Part shown: one piece after another, positions 17,256 to 26,376 of the stretch
How positions within the stretch are numbered: position 1 is the first letter of the stretch
How the letters are laid out: every line of letters starts with the position of its first letter
Assembly (NCBI GenBank): GCA_947168335.1
Contig: CAMVLM010000002.1
Location: 1-64,000 of the forward strand
DNA: 64,000 nucleotides
Origin: an uncultured Butyrivibrio sp.
GTDB taxonomy: Bacteria > Bacillota > Clostridia > Lachnospirales > Lachnospiraceae
Direction: 5' to 3'
Made by a program: the position numbers and the translations under genes
The notes under the pieces: model-generated
Told to the model about the DNA's origin: nothing
Database searches by the model: none
What the model saw: the letters and a program-made list of their open reading frames with translations, nothing else

Positions 17256-18110
17256 ATGATGAAAAACAGATTTGGATTTTTATACATTGTCTTTATAGTT
17301 TCCATATTCTTAACCAATCCCCTTGGGGTATTCGCTCAGGGGCCGTTTCCTGATGAAATTGCAGATAATCTTCTTTCACTGAATGGTTTTAATATTCCAC
17401 AGACAAGTTTTAACTATGATGACACAGAAGGTGTTTTGACAGATGCATATAATGTAAGAGGAAGCTATGTGCAGCTTCGCATTGGAAGCAGTTACGGAGC
17501 TGGTTCGATTTATTCAATTGATGAGGACAAAATACTTATTCTCACTGCAGCACACGTTCTTAATAAGTACTCTGCCTCTGAAAAAAACTATGCAATATTC
17601 TTTAACGGAATAATCGGAAACACACGCCCTGTCTATAAAAATAAGACATACGACGTGGCAATAATGAGTGTGGAAACATCGATTTTTTCATCCTATGATC
17701 TCATGAACTTAAGATGCGTAACCATCGATAAAAGCGCCTTTAGCAGATTTGAAAAAGCAAACTCCAAGGCAGTATTTGCACTGGATTCAGAGCTTACAGT
17801 CAATCCGCTTAAAAATCAGAAATACGACTTCTATGGTAACGACACGAAAATTGCAGGCAGCTATATATACGGACCTGTAAAAAACACAAGTATCATGGTT
17901 ACAGATTTCGGCTATAAAATGCTGTACGCAAAATGCTCCGCCCATAATGGTATGAGCGGAGGCGGTGTTTTTGATATGAAATGTAATTTTGTCGGAATTC
18001 TTGCCGGAGGCTCTGACAACGATGAAATGGTGGCTGTCCGGCTCTCGGATGTGATCACTGCGATATCAGACTTTGAAGCAGCTTCCACCGACGAACTCTC
18101 TGGTAATTGA
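17256..18110 (+). CDS. Secreted trypsin-like serine protease
   Basis: 284 residues with a signal peptide (hydrophobic 8-25, cleavage near VFA-QG at 27). The chymotrypsin-fold catalytic triad is complete: His100 in LTAAHVLNKY, Asp133 in TYDVAIMSVE, and Ser234 in HNGMSGGGVFD. SYGAGSIYS before the His matches the usual GTGS element of HtrA-type proteases. There is no PDZ domain, so it is a single-domain exported protease of V8/HtrA type. The start has only a weak ribosome binding site, and either of two adjacent ATGs (17256, 17259) could serve. Its last 45 bases overlap the 3' end of the convergent kinase gene. Confidence 0.85.
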   Translation: MMKNRFGFLYIVFIVSIFLTNPLGVFAQGPFPDEIADNLLSLNGFNIPQTSFNYDDTEGVLTDAYNVRGSYVQLRIGSSYGAGSIYSIDEDKILILTAAHVLNKYSASEKNYAIFFNGIIGNTRPVYKNKTYDVAIMSVETSIFSSYDLMNLRCVTIDKSAFSRFEKANSKAVFALDSELTVNPLKNQKYDFYGNDTKIAGSYIYGPVKNTSIMVTDFGYKMLYAKCSAHNGMSGGGVFDMKCNFVGILAGGSDNDEMVAVRLSDVITAISDFEAASTDELSGN

Positions 18111-19718
18111 GTTCTTTGGAAGTGCCTGCGCATCTACTGCAACAAAGTATCCCAAAAACTTGAGAAGTCTCTTGGATTCGAAATACTCGGGTTCACCGGG
18201 CTTTATGGCATAGAGCAGCGGCTCTGCGTATTGTTTCAATACTGCAAGCTCATATAACTGAGCGGAATTAAACATCTCATCCGCTCCCTCCTGATAAGGG
18301 AATATGTTCTGCTCCTCTCCTCTTCTGACGGAATCCCACATCGCAATGGTATGCTTTGCGGTTGCACCTCTAGTTCTTGCATCTCTTACGATACGCCTTA
18401 AAAGTCTTCCATCTGTTGTAGGAATACGGTTATGTGCATCAACACTAAGTGTGGTAAGCGCACTGATATATATTTTAAACTTGGATTCAGAAGGAAGGGC
18501 ATAGCTCATCTTCTCATTAAGTCCGTGTATTCCTTCAATAACAAGAACATCATCTTTACCAAGCTGCATATAATCGCCATTCATTTCTCTTTTTCCGGTG
18601 ACAAAGTTGAAATAAGGCATTTCAATCTGCCTGCCATTCAAAAGATCGACCATATCCTTGTTGAAACGTTCTACATCAAGCGCCTCAAGGCATTCGAAAT
18701 TATAACTTCCGTCCTCGTTGAGGGGCGTAAATTCCCTGTTAACAAAATAATTGTCAAGACTTATGGCATGCGGATGAAGTCCGTATGTACGCAGCTGTAT
18801 TGCAAGTCTGTTGGCAAAGGATGTCTTACCTGATGAGCTGGGACCTGCGATCATTACAAAACGCACATCCTTCCTCTCAAATATCTTCAGGGCAATTTCT
18901 CCGATACGTCTCTCCTGAAGAGCTTCCTGTACCAGCATAAGATCATTAAAATCTCCTCTGCAGATAGCATCGTTAAGATCTCCTACAGTATCGATTCCCA
19001 TCATTTCTCCCCAGGATGATGCGCGTACCATCTCCTTGAAAAGCTTCTCTCTGGGTTCGCTCTCTGTTATCTGATCCGGATGCTTTCTTGAAGGCAGATG
19101 CAGAAGAAGACCATCATGGTATTTCTCCACCTTAAACCACTTAACGTAGCTTGTATTTGGAAGCATATAGCCATAAAAATAGTCAGAGAAACCATCCAGC
19201 TTATAGACGTTGACCTCAGAACTTCCACGATATCTGAAAAGTCTTACCTTATCATCCATCCCTTCACTTCTGAAAATCTCGATGGCATCACCAAGAGGAT
19301 ATCCCTTCTTTGTGATGGGAAGCTTATCATCCACCATGTCCTGCATTCTTCTCTGAACGCTCTCAGCAAAGGCCTCAGTTACCTTGAAGTCTCCTTTAAT
19401 ACTGCAGAAAAATGCATTACCGATTTTATATTCCACTCTGGTAAAAGCCGGCTGACGGCCCGAAACATCACGGACAGCTTTAATAAGCATCATAATAGCA
19501 GTACGTGTATAGGTATTATTTCCTATCTCATCTGCAGTCGTGATAAAAGAAAGTGTCTCGTCTCTGTCAACCTTCTTCATCAGCTCTCTGATGCGGTTGC
19601 CATAATAAACCGCAACTATCTGGTTCTCATACTTTGGCTGGTATTCGTTAGCTATCTCTTCAAATGTCATACCCTTCTCATACTCTTTGGACTCGCCATT
19701 AATTATCAGCGTCGGCAT
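18066..19718 (-). CDS. Uridine kinase-like nucleoside kinase with N-terminal TGS domain
   Basis: 550 residues from the ATG at 19718, nine bases after AGGAGG; a TTG two codons earlier is too close to the site. An N-terminal TGS-like domain (PTLIINGESKEYEKGMTFEE) and a region resembling the second additional domain of threonyl-tRNA synthetase occupy about 1-270. A P-loop kinase domain follows with AGPSSSGKTSFANRLAIQL, SLDNYFVNREFTPLNEDG and VLVIEGIHGLNEKM, the uridine kinase/phosphoribulokinase pattern. The substrate is unproven; a nucleoside is likely. It is the last gene of the dgt-dnaG-rpoD-trmK run, 25 bases after trmK. Its 3' end overlaps the convergent protease gene by 45 bases. Confidence 0.85.
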   Translation of the reverse strand: MPTLIINGESKEYEKGMTFEEIANEYQPKYENQIVAVYYGNRIRELMKKVDRDETLSFITTADEIGNNTYTRTAIMMLIKAVRDVSGRQPAFTRVEYKIGNAFFCSIKGDFKVTEAFAESVQRRMQDMVDDKLPITKKGYPLGDAIEIFRSEGMDDKVRLFRYRGSSEVNVYKLDGFSDYFYGYMLPNTSYVKWFKVEKYHDGLLLHLPSRKHPDQITESEPREKLFKEMVRASSWGEMMGIDTVGDLNDAICRGDFNDLMLVQEALQERRIGEIALKIFERKDVRFVMIAGPSSSGKTSFANRLAIQLRTYGLHPHAISLDNYFVNREFTPLNEDGSYNFECLEALDVERFNKDMVDLLNGRQIEMPYFNFVTGKREMNGDYMQLGKDDVLVIEGIHGLNEKMSYALPSESKFKIYISALTTLSVDAHNRIPTTDGRLLRRIVRDARTRGATAKHTIAMWDSVRRGEEQNIFPYQEGADEMFNSAQLYELAVLKQYAEPLLYAIKPGEPEYFESKRLLKFLGYFVAVDAQALPKNSITREFVGGSCFKV

Positions 19719-19743
19719 TGACAACCACCTCCTTTGTTCCTAC

Positions 19744-20490
19744 TTAATAAAGACTAAGTAAGAATGAAATATCGTTCTTTTTATTCATAATATCACGCAT
19801 TCTTTCTGTATGCGCATTTTCAGATAATTTTAATAATATTCTCTCGCATAACTCCAGTTCTCTTTGCAGATATTCTTTAAGTACAACATCTCTTTTCAGA
19901 ATCAGGACCGGACCGAAACGGTGACACATGTTTATCATCCTGTCCGCATCAGTTCCGTTCTTTTCTCCGAACTTTTCACAGACCTGAATGTAAGGATCAT
20001 TATCACAGCTTACCACCACCTTCATAGCTGTATAATACTTACCCTCTTCGAAGATCTCACGCTCATCTGCGATAAAAAATCCCTGTTCTCTCAGATATTT
20101 TCTGAAACTATACAGGTCTGACTGGGGCTGCAAAATCATGGTAGTGATTCCCTTTCTGACAGGCCTTCCTTCGTCAAGAATCCTGAGCATTAAAAGTCCG
20201 CCCATTCCGGCACATACCATGGTGTCCGCTTCATTATCCTTAAGCTCCAAAAGCCCGTCTGAAAGTCTTAGCTCTATATCATTTTCAAAGCCATACTCAC
20301 GGACATGATCGGTTGCTCTCTGGAGAGGGCCTTCATTAACATCCATGGCAATCACATGTGCTGCTTTATGTTTTTCCATAAGATAAATCGGAACGAATCC
20401 ATGATCCGTCCCGACATCCACCACGCGGCTGCCCTGTGGAACCATTTCGCAAGCCGCGCTTAATCTCTTTGATAACTGTATATTAGTCAT
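19744..20490 (-). CDS. trmK: tRNA (adenine22-N1)-methyltransferase TrmK
   Basis: 248 residues, the family size. The Rossmann methyltransferase domain starts SRVVDVGTDHGFVPIYL (SAM-binding motif I). IAMDVNEGPLQRA and DTMVCAGMGGLLMLRIL (the characteristic AGMGG) follow. The C-terminal half is a helical coiled-coil domain. The enzyme methylates A22 in the D-loop of tRNAs such as tRNA-Ser. Its ATG overlaps the rpoD stop (TAATG), the standard arrangement in Firmicutes. Confidence 0.93.
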   Translation of the reverse strand: MTNIQLSKRLSAACEMVPQGSRVVDVGTDHGFVPIYLMEKHKAAHVIAMDVNEGPLQRATDHVREYGFENDIELRLSDGLLELKDNEADTMVCAGMGGLLMLRILDEGRPVRKGITTMILQPQSDLYSFRKYLREQGFFIADEREIFEEGKYYTAMKVVVSCDNDPYIQVCEKFGEKNGTDADRMINMCHRFGPVLILKRDVVLKEYLQRELELCERILLKLSENAHTERMRDIMNKKNDISFLLSLY

Positions 20491-22076
20491 TAGTCAAGAT
20501 AATCCTTAAGCTTTCTGCTTCTGCTGGGATGACGAAGCTTTCTCAGAGCCTTGGCCTCAATCTGTCTGATACGCTCACGGGTTACATTGAACTCCTTGCC
20601 TACCTCTTCAAGAGTTCTTGCTCTTCCGTCATCAAGACCGAAACGAAGTCTCAAAACTTTCTGCTCTCTTTCAGTAAGTGTTCCGAGAACCTCAACGAGC
20701 TGCTCCTTAAGGAGTGTGAATGCTGCAGCGTCTGCAGGTACAGGTACGTTATCGTCCTGTATGAAATCACCAAGATGTGAATCTTCCTCCTCACCGATAG
20801 GTGTTTCAAGTGAAACAGGCTCCTGGGAAATCTTGAGAATCTCACGTACTCTCTCTACAGGGATTCCCATCTCCTTTGCAATTTCTTCCGGAGCAGGCTC
20901 TCTTCCAAGTTCCTGAAGAAGCTGTCTGCTGATACGGATGAGCTTATTAATTGTCTCAACCATATGAACAGGAATACGGATTGTTCTTGCCTGGTCTGCA
21001 ATTGCACGGGTTATAGCCTGTCTGATCCACCATGTTGCATAAGTTGAGAACTTGAATCCCTTTCTGAAATCGAATTTCTCAACAGCTTTGATAAGACCGA
21101 GGTTACCTTCCTGAATAAGATCAAGGAAAAGCATTCCACGTCCTACATATCTCTTTGCAATACTTACAACAAGTCTGAGGTTTGCTTCAGCAAGCTTCTT
21201 CTTAGCCTCATTTCCTTCAAGGCTAAGTAACTTAAGAGTCTTCTCATCGACATCCTTAACACGTTCGTAAGCTTCCTCTTCCTCCTCCTTGATTTCAAGG
21301 CCCTCAGAAGTTCCGGCTGCAAGAATACGCTCAGCCATCATACCATCTTCCATCTTGCGGGCAAGTTCGATTTCCTGCTCAGCTGTAAGAAGCGGTACCT
21401 TACCGATTTCCTTAAGGTACATACGTACCGGATCCTCTATACTGATTCCGTCAGGCACTGACAGATCAATATTTTCCATATCAACGTCATCCTCATCTGA
21501 AAGGACAACTTCATCATCATCGGGAATCTCAACATCGGCGTCATCCATTCTGATGACATCGATTCCTGCAACTTCAAGCTGCTCAAGAACCTTATCAAGA
21601 CTGTCCTCATCAAGAGAAAGATCACGGAAGAAATCACTTACTTCATTGTAATCAAGAGTATTCTGTTTCTTCTTACCAAGAGCAAGGATTTCCTTCATTT
21701 TCTGAAGGAACTTTTCCTTTGTCTCATCATCAAGAGTACCATCTCCGGAAGCTGCGGAAGAAGTTGACTCCTTCTCTGCTTTCTTCTTTGTGGTCTTCTT
21801 TGCTGCAGTCTTTGTCTCCTTGGCATCTTCAGACTTAGCCTTTTTGGCAGTTGTCTTTGCAGCCTTTTCCTCAAGGATTTCCTCTGCCTCGGCTGCCTTT
21901 GCCTTTGAAGTCTTAGCTGTTGTCTTCTTTGCCTCTTCTTTCTTAGCCGCAGGCTTCTTTGCAGTAGTCTTCTCTGCTGCCTTGGCGGTCTTCTTGACCG
22001 TCTCCTTATCCTTCTCTGCGGATACCTTTGTCTTAGTTGTTTTTGCTGTTTCTTTTGTTGTCTTCTTCTCTGCCAC
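20490..22076 (-). CDS. rpoD: RNA polymerase primary sigma factor SigA/RpoD with Lys-rich N-terminal extension
   Basis: 528 residues from the GTG at 22076, seven bases after AAAGGA. A second GTG at 22103 overlaps the dnaG stop as GTGA but has no binding site. Residues 1-115 are low-complexity Lys/Ala/Thr/Glu (such as [19 protein letters not shown]). Region 1.1 lies at about 116-180, then an acidic linker, region 1.2 ([19 protein letters not shown]), 2.3-2.4 ([16 protein letters not shown]), region 3, and region 4.2 with [18 protein letters not shown]. The core matches housekeeping sigma, which recognises TTGACA/TATAAT. The extension makes it about 150 residues longer than the Bacillus protein. 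Confidence 0.97.
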   Translation of the reverse strand: MAEKKTTKETAKTTKTKVSAEKDKETVKKTAKAAEKTTAKKPAAKKEEAKKTTAKTSKAKAAEAEEILEEKAAKTTAKKAKSEDAKETKTAAKKTTKKKAEKESTSSAASGDGTLDDETKEKFLQKMKEILALGKKKQNTLDYNEVSDFFRDLSLDEDSLDKVLEQLEVAGIDVIRMDDADVEIPDDDEVVLSDEDDVDMENIDLSVPDGISIEDPVRMYLKEIGKVPLLTAEQEIELARKMEDGMMAERILAAGTSEGLEIKEEEEEAYERVKDVDEKTLKLLSLEGNEAKKKLAEANLRLVVSIAKRYVGRGMLFLDLIQEGNLGLIKAVEKFDFRKGFKFSTYATWWIRQAITRAIADQARTIRIPVHMVETINKLIRISRQLLQELGREPAPEEIAKEMGIPVERVREILKISQEPVSLETPIGEEEDSHLGDFIQDDNVPVPADAAAFTLLKEQLVEVLGTLTEREQKVLRLRFGLDDGRARTLEEVGKEFNVTRERIRQIEAKALRKLRHPSRSRKLKDYLD

Positions 22077-22099
22077 TTTACTATCCTTTCCTGAGCAGA

Positions 22100-23878
22100 T
22101 CACTTATCCAAAGTGATCTTCGCTTTAAATAATTCCTCTAGTTCACGTTTTCCCTGTAGTGTAAAATTCCATTTATCCGGATCATCAGGGGCCATTGATT
22201 TTAATTTTCTCTCATACCCGGATCTCTTGACCTCGTAAAGTATGTCGTGTATGGCCTTCTCCCTCTCATCCTTGGTATCAACCTGTATCAGGTTGGTATT
22301 AAAAAGTTCAGCCACCTGTCTGTGTTCATCCTCTTCAACAAAATGATCGAGAACACCGGCGGGATCAAAGCTTCCTGTTTCAAGGCTCTTCCACATTTCT
22401 GTGGCTATTCCCCTGTACAGATCATCGGTGAAGTCTTCCGGCTTTATCCACCTTGCTACTTTGCCAAAAATATCCGGTTCATCAGCAAGCCATGTTATCA
22501 GCACTCTCTGAGGCTTCCTTGCAGGATCTTCCTTATTCTCCCGGGAATGCATTCCGCTTTTGGGTCTCTCAGCAGGTTTGACAATTCCTCCACCGGACGC
22601 AATGTTTGCAACCAGTTTATGAAGATCATCCACACCTATGGCATATCTGGCAGCCACAGCTTCAAGATAATTTTCTCTCTCCACCGCCTCTGAAAACTCA
22701 CAAAGCTTTGTTCCGATAAATCTGTGGAACTCGGTTTTAGCAGCGGGATCACTCATATCGAATTCCTTTTCCTTTGTTGATATCTCAAAGAAAAATGGAT
22801 TTTCGGCTTTCTTTATCCGTTCCTCAAAGGCTTCCTTACCTTCATTTTTAATGAATTCATCGGGATCCTTATAGGGCTTCAGATTAAGTACCTTACCCTT
22901 AAGTCCTGCCTCCTTGAGAATCTGTATTCCTCGCAGAGCTGCGCTGGTGCCTGCTCCGTCAGAGTCATAGGACAAAATTACCGTATCGGTATATCTCTTA
23001 AGCAGATGTGCCTGCTGCGGCGTAAATGCCGTCCCCAGAGAAGCCACAGCCATATTGAACCCGGCCTGATGCATGGCTATAACATCCATGTAACCTTCAC
23101 AGATAATGATGTAACCGCATCTGGCATTCCTGGCATAATTAAGTCCAAACAGGTTACGACTCTTATCAAATATCGGTGTCTCCGGAGAGTTCAGATATTT
23201 TGGTTTCCCATCACCCATAACTCGTCCGCCGAATCCAATAACCTTGGAATTGACATCCAATATCGGGAACATAACTCTGTTCCAGAATTTATCATGGGTT
23301 CCGTACTTCTCATCATGGGATGCCAGGCCCGCTTCTATTATCTGAGCATCGCTGTATCCCCTGCCCTTAAGATATTTGACCAGGTCACTGCTTGCACCGT
23401 TTGAATATCCAAGTCCAAAGTGAGCTATTGTCTCATCCGAAAGTGCTCTGTCCTTAAAATAAGAAAGTCCCTTTGCTCCATTCGGACTCTTGAGCTGATA
23501 CACATAATACTTTGCAGCCTCTTTATTTATCTCAAAGAGTGTTGCCTTTTTATCGCGCATCTTTTTGGCCTCGGGAGATTCATCCTGCTCCGGAAGCTTG
23601 ATACCGCTTCTCTCTGCCAGTGCCCTGACCGCCTCCCCAAATGTTAAGTTGTCATATTTCATGAGAAATGAAAAAACATTGCCGCCTACCCTGCATCCAA
23701 AACAGTAAAACATCTGCTTGGAGGGTGAAACACTAAAAGACGGCGATTTTTCATTGTGAAAAGGACAAAGTCCCACATAATTGGCACCGGCACGCTTAAG
23801 GCTTACATACTGCCCTATCACGTCCACAATGTCATTGCGTGACCTGACCTCTTCTATGATCTCGTCAGAATATCGCAT
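22100..23878 (-). CDS. dnaG: DNA primase DnaG
   Basis: 592 residues from the ATG at 23878 with AAAGGA six bases upstream; the open frame extends earlier into dgt. The N-terminal CHC2 zinc finger is [18 protein letters not shown] followed by [10 protein letters not shown]. The RNA polymerase core and TOPRIM domain carry [16 protein letters not shown] and [15 protein letters not shown]. The C-terminal helicase-binding domain runs from about 450. It synthesises primers for replication with DnaB. It is 10 bases after dgt and 23 bases before the preferred rpoD start, in the classical macromolecular synthesis order. Confidence 0.97.
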   Translation of the reverse strand: MRYSDEIIEEVRSRNDIVDVIGQYVSLKRAGANYVGLCPFHNEKSPSFSVSPSKQMFYCFGCRVGGNVFSFLMKYDNLTFGEAVRALAERSGIKLPEQDESPEAKKMRDKKATLFEINKEAAKYYVYQLKSPNGAKGLSYFKDRALSDETIAHFGLGYSNGASSDLVKYLKGRGYSDAQIIEAGLASHDEKYGTHDKFWNRVMFPILDVNSKVIGFGGRVMGDGKPKYLNSPETPIFDKSRNLFGLNYARNARCGYIIICEGYMDVIAMHQAGFNMAVASLGTAFTPQQAHLLKRYTDTVILSYDSDGAGTSAALRGIQILKEAGLKGKVLNLKPYKDPDEFIKNEGKEAFEERIKKAENPFFFEISTKEKEFDMSDPAAKTEFHRFIGTKLCEFSEAVERENYLEAVAARYAIGVDDLHKLVANIASGGGIVKPAERPKSGMHSRENKEDPARKPQRVLITWLADEPDIFGKVARWIKPEDFTDDLYRGIATEMWKSLETGSFDPAGVLDHFVEEDEHRQVAELFNTNLIQVDTKDEREKAIHDILYEVKRSGYERKLKSMAPDDPDKWNFTLQGKRELEELFKAKITLDK

Positions 23879-23888
23879 CTTTTTTCCT

Positions 23889-24896
23889 TTACAAAACTTC
23901 CCAGCTCTTGGGAACGAAATAATCATGGAATCTGGCTATGGCGAATCTGTCTGTCATTGAACTTATGCAGTCACAGACTATCTTCTCCCTGGGCTGTCCC
24001 TCCTCAAGAAGGCGCTTTAAATAATCGGGATAAAGTTCATCATGATCCATATAATACTGATAAAGGATCTGTACCAGTTTTTCCGCCTTGCCCTCCTGTC
24101 CTTTTGCAACAGGATTGGTATATACATTCTTAAACATGAATGCCCTGAGTTCAAAGAGTGCTTCCTCGACCTCCCCGGACATCACTATGTCATTTTTCTC
24201 AGCACTGTTTTCAACGATGTCATGAATGAAGGTGTCAAGCCACTCTCCATTGGTATGACCCAAAACATTGCATATACTTTCGGGCACATCTGTTTCTGAC
24301 AGAATTCCGCCTCTAATGGCATCATCCATATCGTGGTGGATATATGCGATCTTATCAGACAGCCTCACCACTCTGCCTTCCAGAGTCACCGGAAGTGTAT
24401 CCAGTTCGTGATTGAGTATTCCATCTCTGACTTCAAAAGTCAGATTGAGTCCCGTTCCGTCCTTCTCCAAAAGTTCCACGGTTCGAAGGCTCTGCTCATT
24501 GTGCTTAAAGCCATAAGGGCATATCTCATTAAGGGCTCTCTCACCGGCATGTCCAAAGGGTGTATGTCCAAGGTCATGTCCAAATGCGATCGCCTCTGCA
24601 AGATCCTCATTTAACCGCAATGCCCTGGCAATTGTCCTGGCATTCTGAGCAACTTCAAGAGTATGCGTCATTCTGGTTCTGTAATGATCTCCGTCGGGAG
24701 TCAGAAAAACCTGAGTTTTATCCTTAAGTCTGCGAAAAGACTTGGAATAAAGAATTCGATCCCTGTCTCTCTGGAAACAGGGTCTGATGTCACATGGTTC
24801 CTCCTCTGTGACTCTCCCCCTGGAATACATACTGAGAGTTGCATACGGACTGTAATTCAATCTCTCTCTGTTTTCTAAATTTTCTCGTATTTTCAC
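23889..24896 (-). CDS. dgt: Deoxyguanosinetriphosphate triphosphohydrolase-like HD protein
   Basis: 335 residues from a GTG start (24896-24894), eight bases after GAGGAG. The HD metal centre is spread over RMTHTLEVAQNARTIAR and AIAFGHDLGHTPFGHAGE, with the later Asp in DKIAYIHHDMDDA. The family hydrolyses dNTPs to deoxynucleosides and triphosphate. The shorter Firmicute forms have broader or allosteric dNTP specificity. The first residues (ERLNYSPYATLSMYSRGR) are typical. Its ribosome binding site lies in the 3' arm of the terminator of the upstream operon. Confidence 0.93.
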   Translation of the reverse strand: MKIRENLENRERLNYSPYATLSMYSRGRVTEEEPCDIRPCFQRDRDRILYSKSFRRLKDKTQVFLTPDGDHYRTRMTHTLEVAQNARTIARALRLNEDLAEAIAFGHDLGHTPFGHAGERALNEICPYGFKHNEQSLRTVELLEKDGTGLNLTFEVRDGILNHELDTLPVTLEGRVVRLSDKIAYIHHDMDDAIRGGILSETDVPESICNVLGHTNGEWLDTFIHDIVENSAEKNDIVMSGEVEEALFELRAFMFKNVYTNPVAKGQEGKAEKLVQILYQYYMDHDELYPDYLKRLLEEGQPREKIVCDCISSMTDRFAIARFHDYFVPKSWEVL

Positions 24897-24901
24897 GTCA
24901 A

Positions 24902-24937
24902 AAACTCCTCACAATTATTATATTCTGTGAGGAGTTT
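24902..24937 (-). terminator. Terminator of the upstream three-gene operon, overlapping the dgt ribosome binding site
   Basis: A 12-bp perfect stem AAACTCCTCACA / TGTGAGGAGTTT with a 12-base loop is followed by TTGAC on the minus strand (total T-run TTTTT). The 3' arm contains GAGGAG, the dgt ribosome binding site. The loop contains TATAAT in the same orientation. Confidence 0.8.
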
Positions 24938-25011
24938 CCATTTCCTTTTTTAATTTTCAAAAATTTCAACCATTTTTACATATTTTGAAGAATCATGATC
25001 TGTAAGTTAAA

Positions 25012-25323
25012 TCATTCCTCTCCCCAGTTTCCATTTTCATACTGTTCATTGATCCACCTGATGGCATTATCAAAGCCTTCTTCATCAATTGTGAAAAGCT
25101 CGGATGTCTTCTTATCCTCTTCAGTATCAAAATAGCTGTACGGTTCCGGCCAAACGGTTGCCATCAGTCTGGCATTGGGATCACGGTCCTCAACCGGAAC
25201 AAAGAAAACATGTTCCAATGGTTCTCTGGCAAGTCTGTATCGCATTCCCTTGTAACTTCCAAAGAATGCCTCGCCATATTCATAATGTCTCAGATTAAAA
25301 AATACTTTCTTTTCAATTGCCAT
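25012..25323 (-). CDS. Conserved-looking hypothetical protein, 103 residues
   Basis: I do not recognise the family. It is soluble, acidic at the C-terminus, and rich in aromatic residues (RHYEYGEAFFGSYKGMRYR, WPEPYSYF, IRWINEQYENGNWGEE). There is no signal peptide or membrane segment. The start codon follows the stop of the previous gene by one base, so translation is likely coupled. The only upstream site is a weak AGGAA. It is the last gene of a three-gene operon with two envelope-type proteins and is followed by a strong terminator. Confidence 0.7.
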   Translation of the reverse strand: MAIEKKVFFNLRHYEYGEAFFGSYKGMRYRLAREPLEHVFFVPVEDRDPNARLMATVWPEPYSYFDTEEDKKTSELFTIDEEGFDNAIRWINEQYENGNWGEE

Positions 25324-25324
25324 G

Positions 25325-25783
25325 TTAATATGTAAACTTTCCTGTATCCTTGTGATTTACAACATAGTAGGCGGTGTTCTCTTCAGGCTTTAAGTAAATC
25401 TGAAGTTCCCTGATATCGGATGCCTTATGACCTTCTGCCACATATTTCTCACGAATCTTTGCAGCAAAATCTTCAGTTCTGATCTCGTAATCCTGATACT
25501 GGATAAAAAACTCAACCTTCTCATTCTTTCTGGCCTGAGCTTCTGTAAGGTTACTGCCTACAGCCTTGACAGCATCTGCCGCCTTGGCTCCCTGCTCCTT
25601 GACTTTCTTGGTTGCAGGCTCAGTTCTCTTCTTAACTTCAGAAATGACAGGCTCTGCCTTCTCCATAACTTCCTCAATAACCGGGCCGCTTTTTTCTTTG
25701 GCCTTCTCAAGATAAGGCTCTGCTGCTTCTGTCATGCTCTTGGCAATATCAATGATCGTATCGGTTGCTTTCTTTTTAGCCAT
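25325..25783 (-). CDS. DUF6465-like small protein with helical Lys/Glu-rich N-terminus
   Basis: 152 residues. Residues 1-85 are a charged amphipathic helix with repeats like EKAEPVISEVKKRTEPATKKV, similar to apolipoprotein or LEA-type helices. Residues 88-152 form a compact domain (KVEFFIQYQDYEIRTEDFAAK, SDIRELQIYLKPEENTAYYV). From memory this C-terminal domain matches the Lachnospiraceae family DUF6465; I cannot run a search. The role is unknown. It is the middle gene of the operon, 24 bases after the membrane protein. A GGGAGG site precedes the ATG. Confidence 0.75.
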   Translation of the reverse strand: MAKKKATDTIIDIAKSMTEAAEPYLEKAKEKSGPVIEEVMEKAEPVISEVKKRTEPATKKVKEQGAKAADAVKAVGSNLTEAQARKNEKVEFFIQYQDYEIRTEDFAAKIREKYVAEGHKASDIRELQIYLKPEENTAYYVVNHKDTGKFTY

Positions 25784-25807
25784 AAACGTACCTCCCTATG
25801 TGAATCC

Positions 25808-26290
25808 TTATTTGAATTTCTTCATGAAGCTTGCAAAAGGTCCTACTGCATCCTGAAGATCCTTTATACCCTGATTTAATCCGTCAAAATCTATCTTTGA
25901 AATCTTATCCATGGCATCAACCAGTGATGTCTCATTATCAACAATGACCTGCTCCATTTTGTTTCCGGCCTTTTCAAGGGACTTTGCCATATCAGAAACA
26001 TCGTTAAGAGTTGTACTGGAATCATCAATCACTGTCTTGGCCTGCTCTGCCACATCATTTATAGTTACAAGTGTTTTAACTGCCTTAGGCACTACTACAA
26101 GAGATGCAATAAGAATTACCGCAAAGATTCCTGCTGTGCAACAGGTTGCAATCCTTTGAAGCTTAAGAGTCTTCTGAGAATTCTCATAAAGCTTTTTTGC
26201 ATAATCAATACCGTCATCCGTTTTTGTTGCAGGCACTTCTGCAGTAGCATTTACTACCTCTGTCCCGTTTTTATTTTCAACTTCACTCAT
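25808..26290 (-). CDS. Single-pass membrane protein with periplasm-side coiled coil, DUF948-like
   Basis: 160 residues. A hydrophilic N-terminus (about 1-50) precedes one membrane segment (IATCCTAGIFAVILIASLVV, about 47-66). A coiled coil then runs from 70 to 150 with repeated DVSDMAKSLEKAGNKMEQV-type heptads. This layout resembles DUF948 and small MCP-like proteins without a signalling domain. It is the first gene of the three-gene operon, with GGAGGG seven bases before the ATG. Its promoter lies within a perfect palindrome, so regulated expression is likely. The function is unknown; an envelope-associated role is an inference. Confidence 0.7.
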   Translation of the reverse strand: MSEVENKNGTEVVNATAEVPATKTDDGIDYAKKLYENSQKTLKLQRIATCCTAGIFAVILIASLVVVPKAVKTLVTINDVAEQAKTVIDDSSTTLNDVSDMAKSLEKAGNKMEQVIVDNETSLVDAMDKISKIDFDGLNQGIKDLQDAVGPFASFMKKFK

Positions 26291-26323
26291 AACAGCCCTC
26301 CCTCAAGTATTTCTATGGTATTA

Positions 26324-26355
26324 AGTATACAATCTTGAATAATTAATTCAAGATT
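26324..26355 (-). promoter_or_regulatory. Promoter within a perfect palindrome upstream of the membrane protein operon
   Basis: On the minus strand TTGAAT (26351-26346) and TATACT (26329-26324) are 16 bases apart. The inverted repeat AATCTTGAAT-AATTA-ATTCAAGATT (26331-26355) covers the -35 and the spacer, as expected of an operator. No T-tract follows, so a terminator is less likely. Confidence 0.5.
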
Positions 26356-26376
26356 ACCTCAACCACCTTCTTTTTC

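Noticed and set aside
20529-22116. Several plus-strand open frames opposite rpoD
   Set aside because: They are antisense to a well-supported essential gene and lack start signals.
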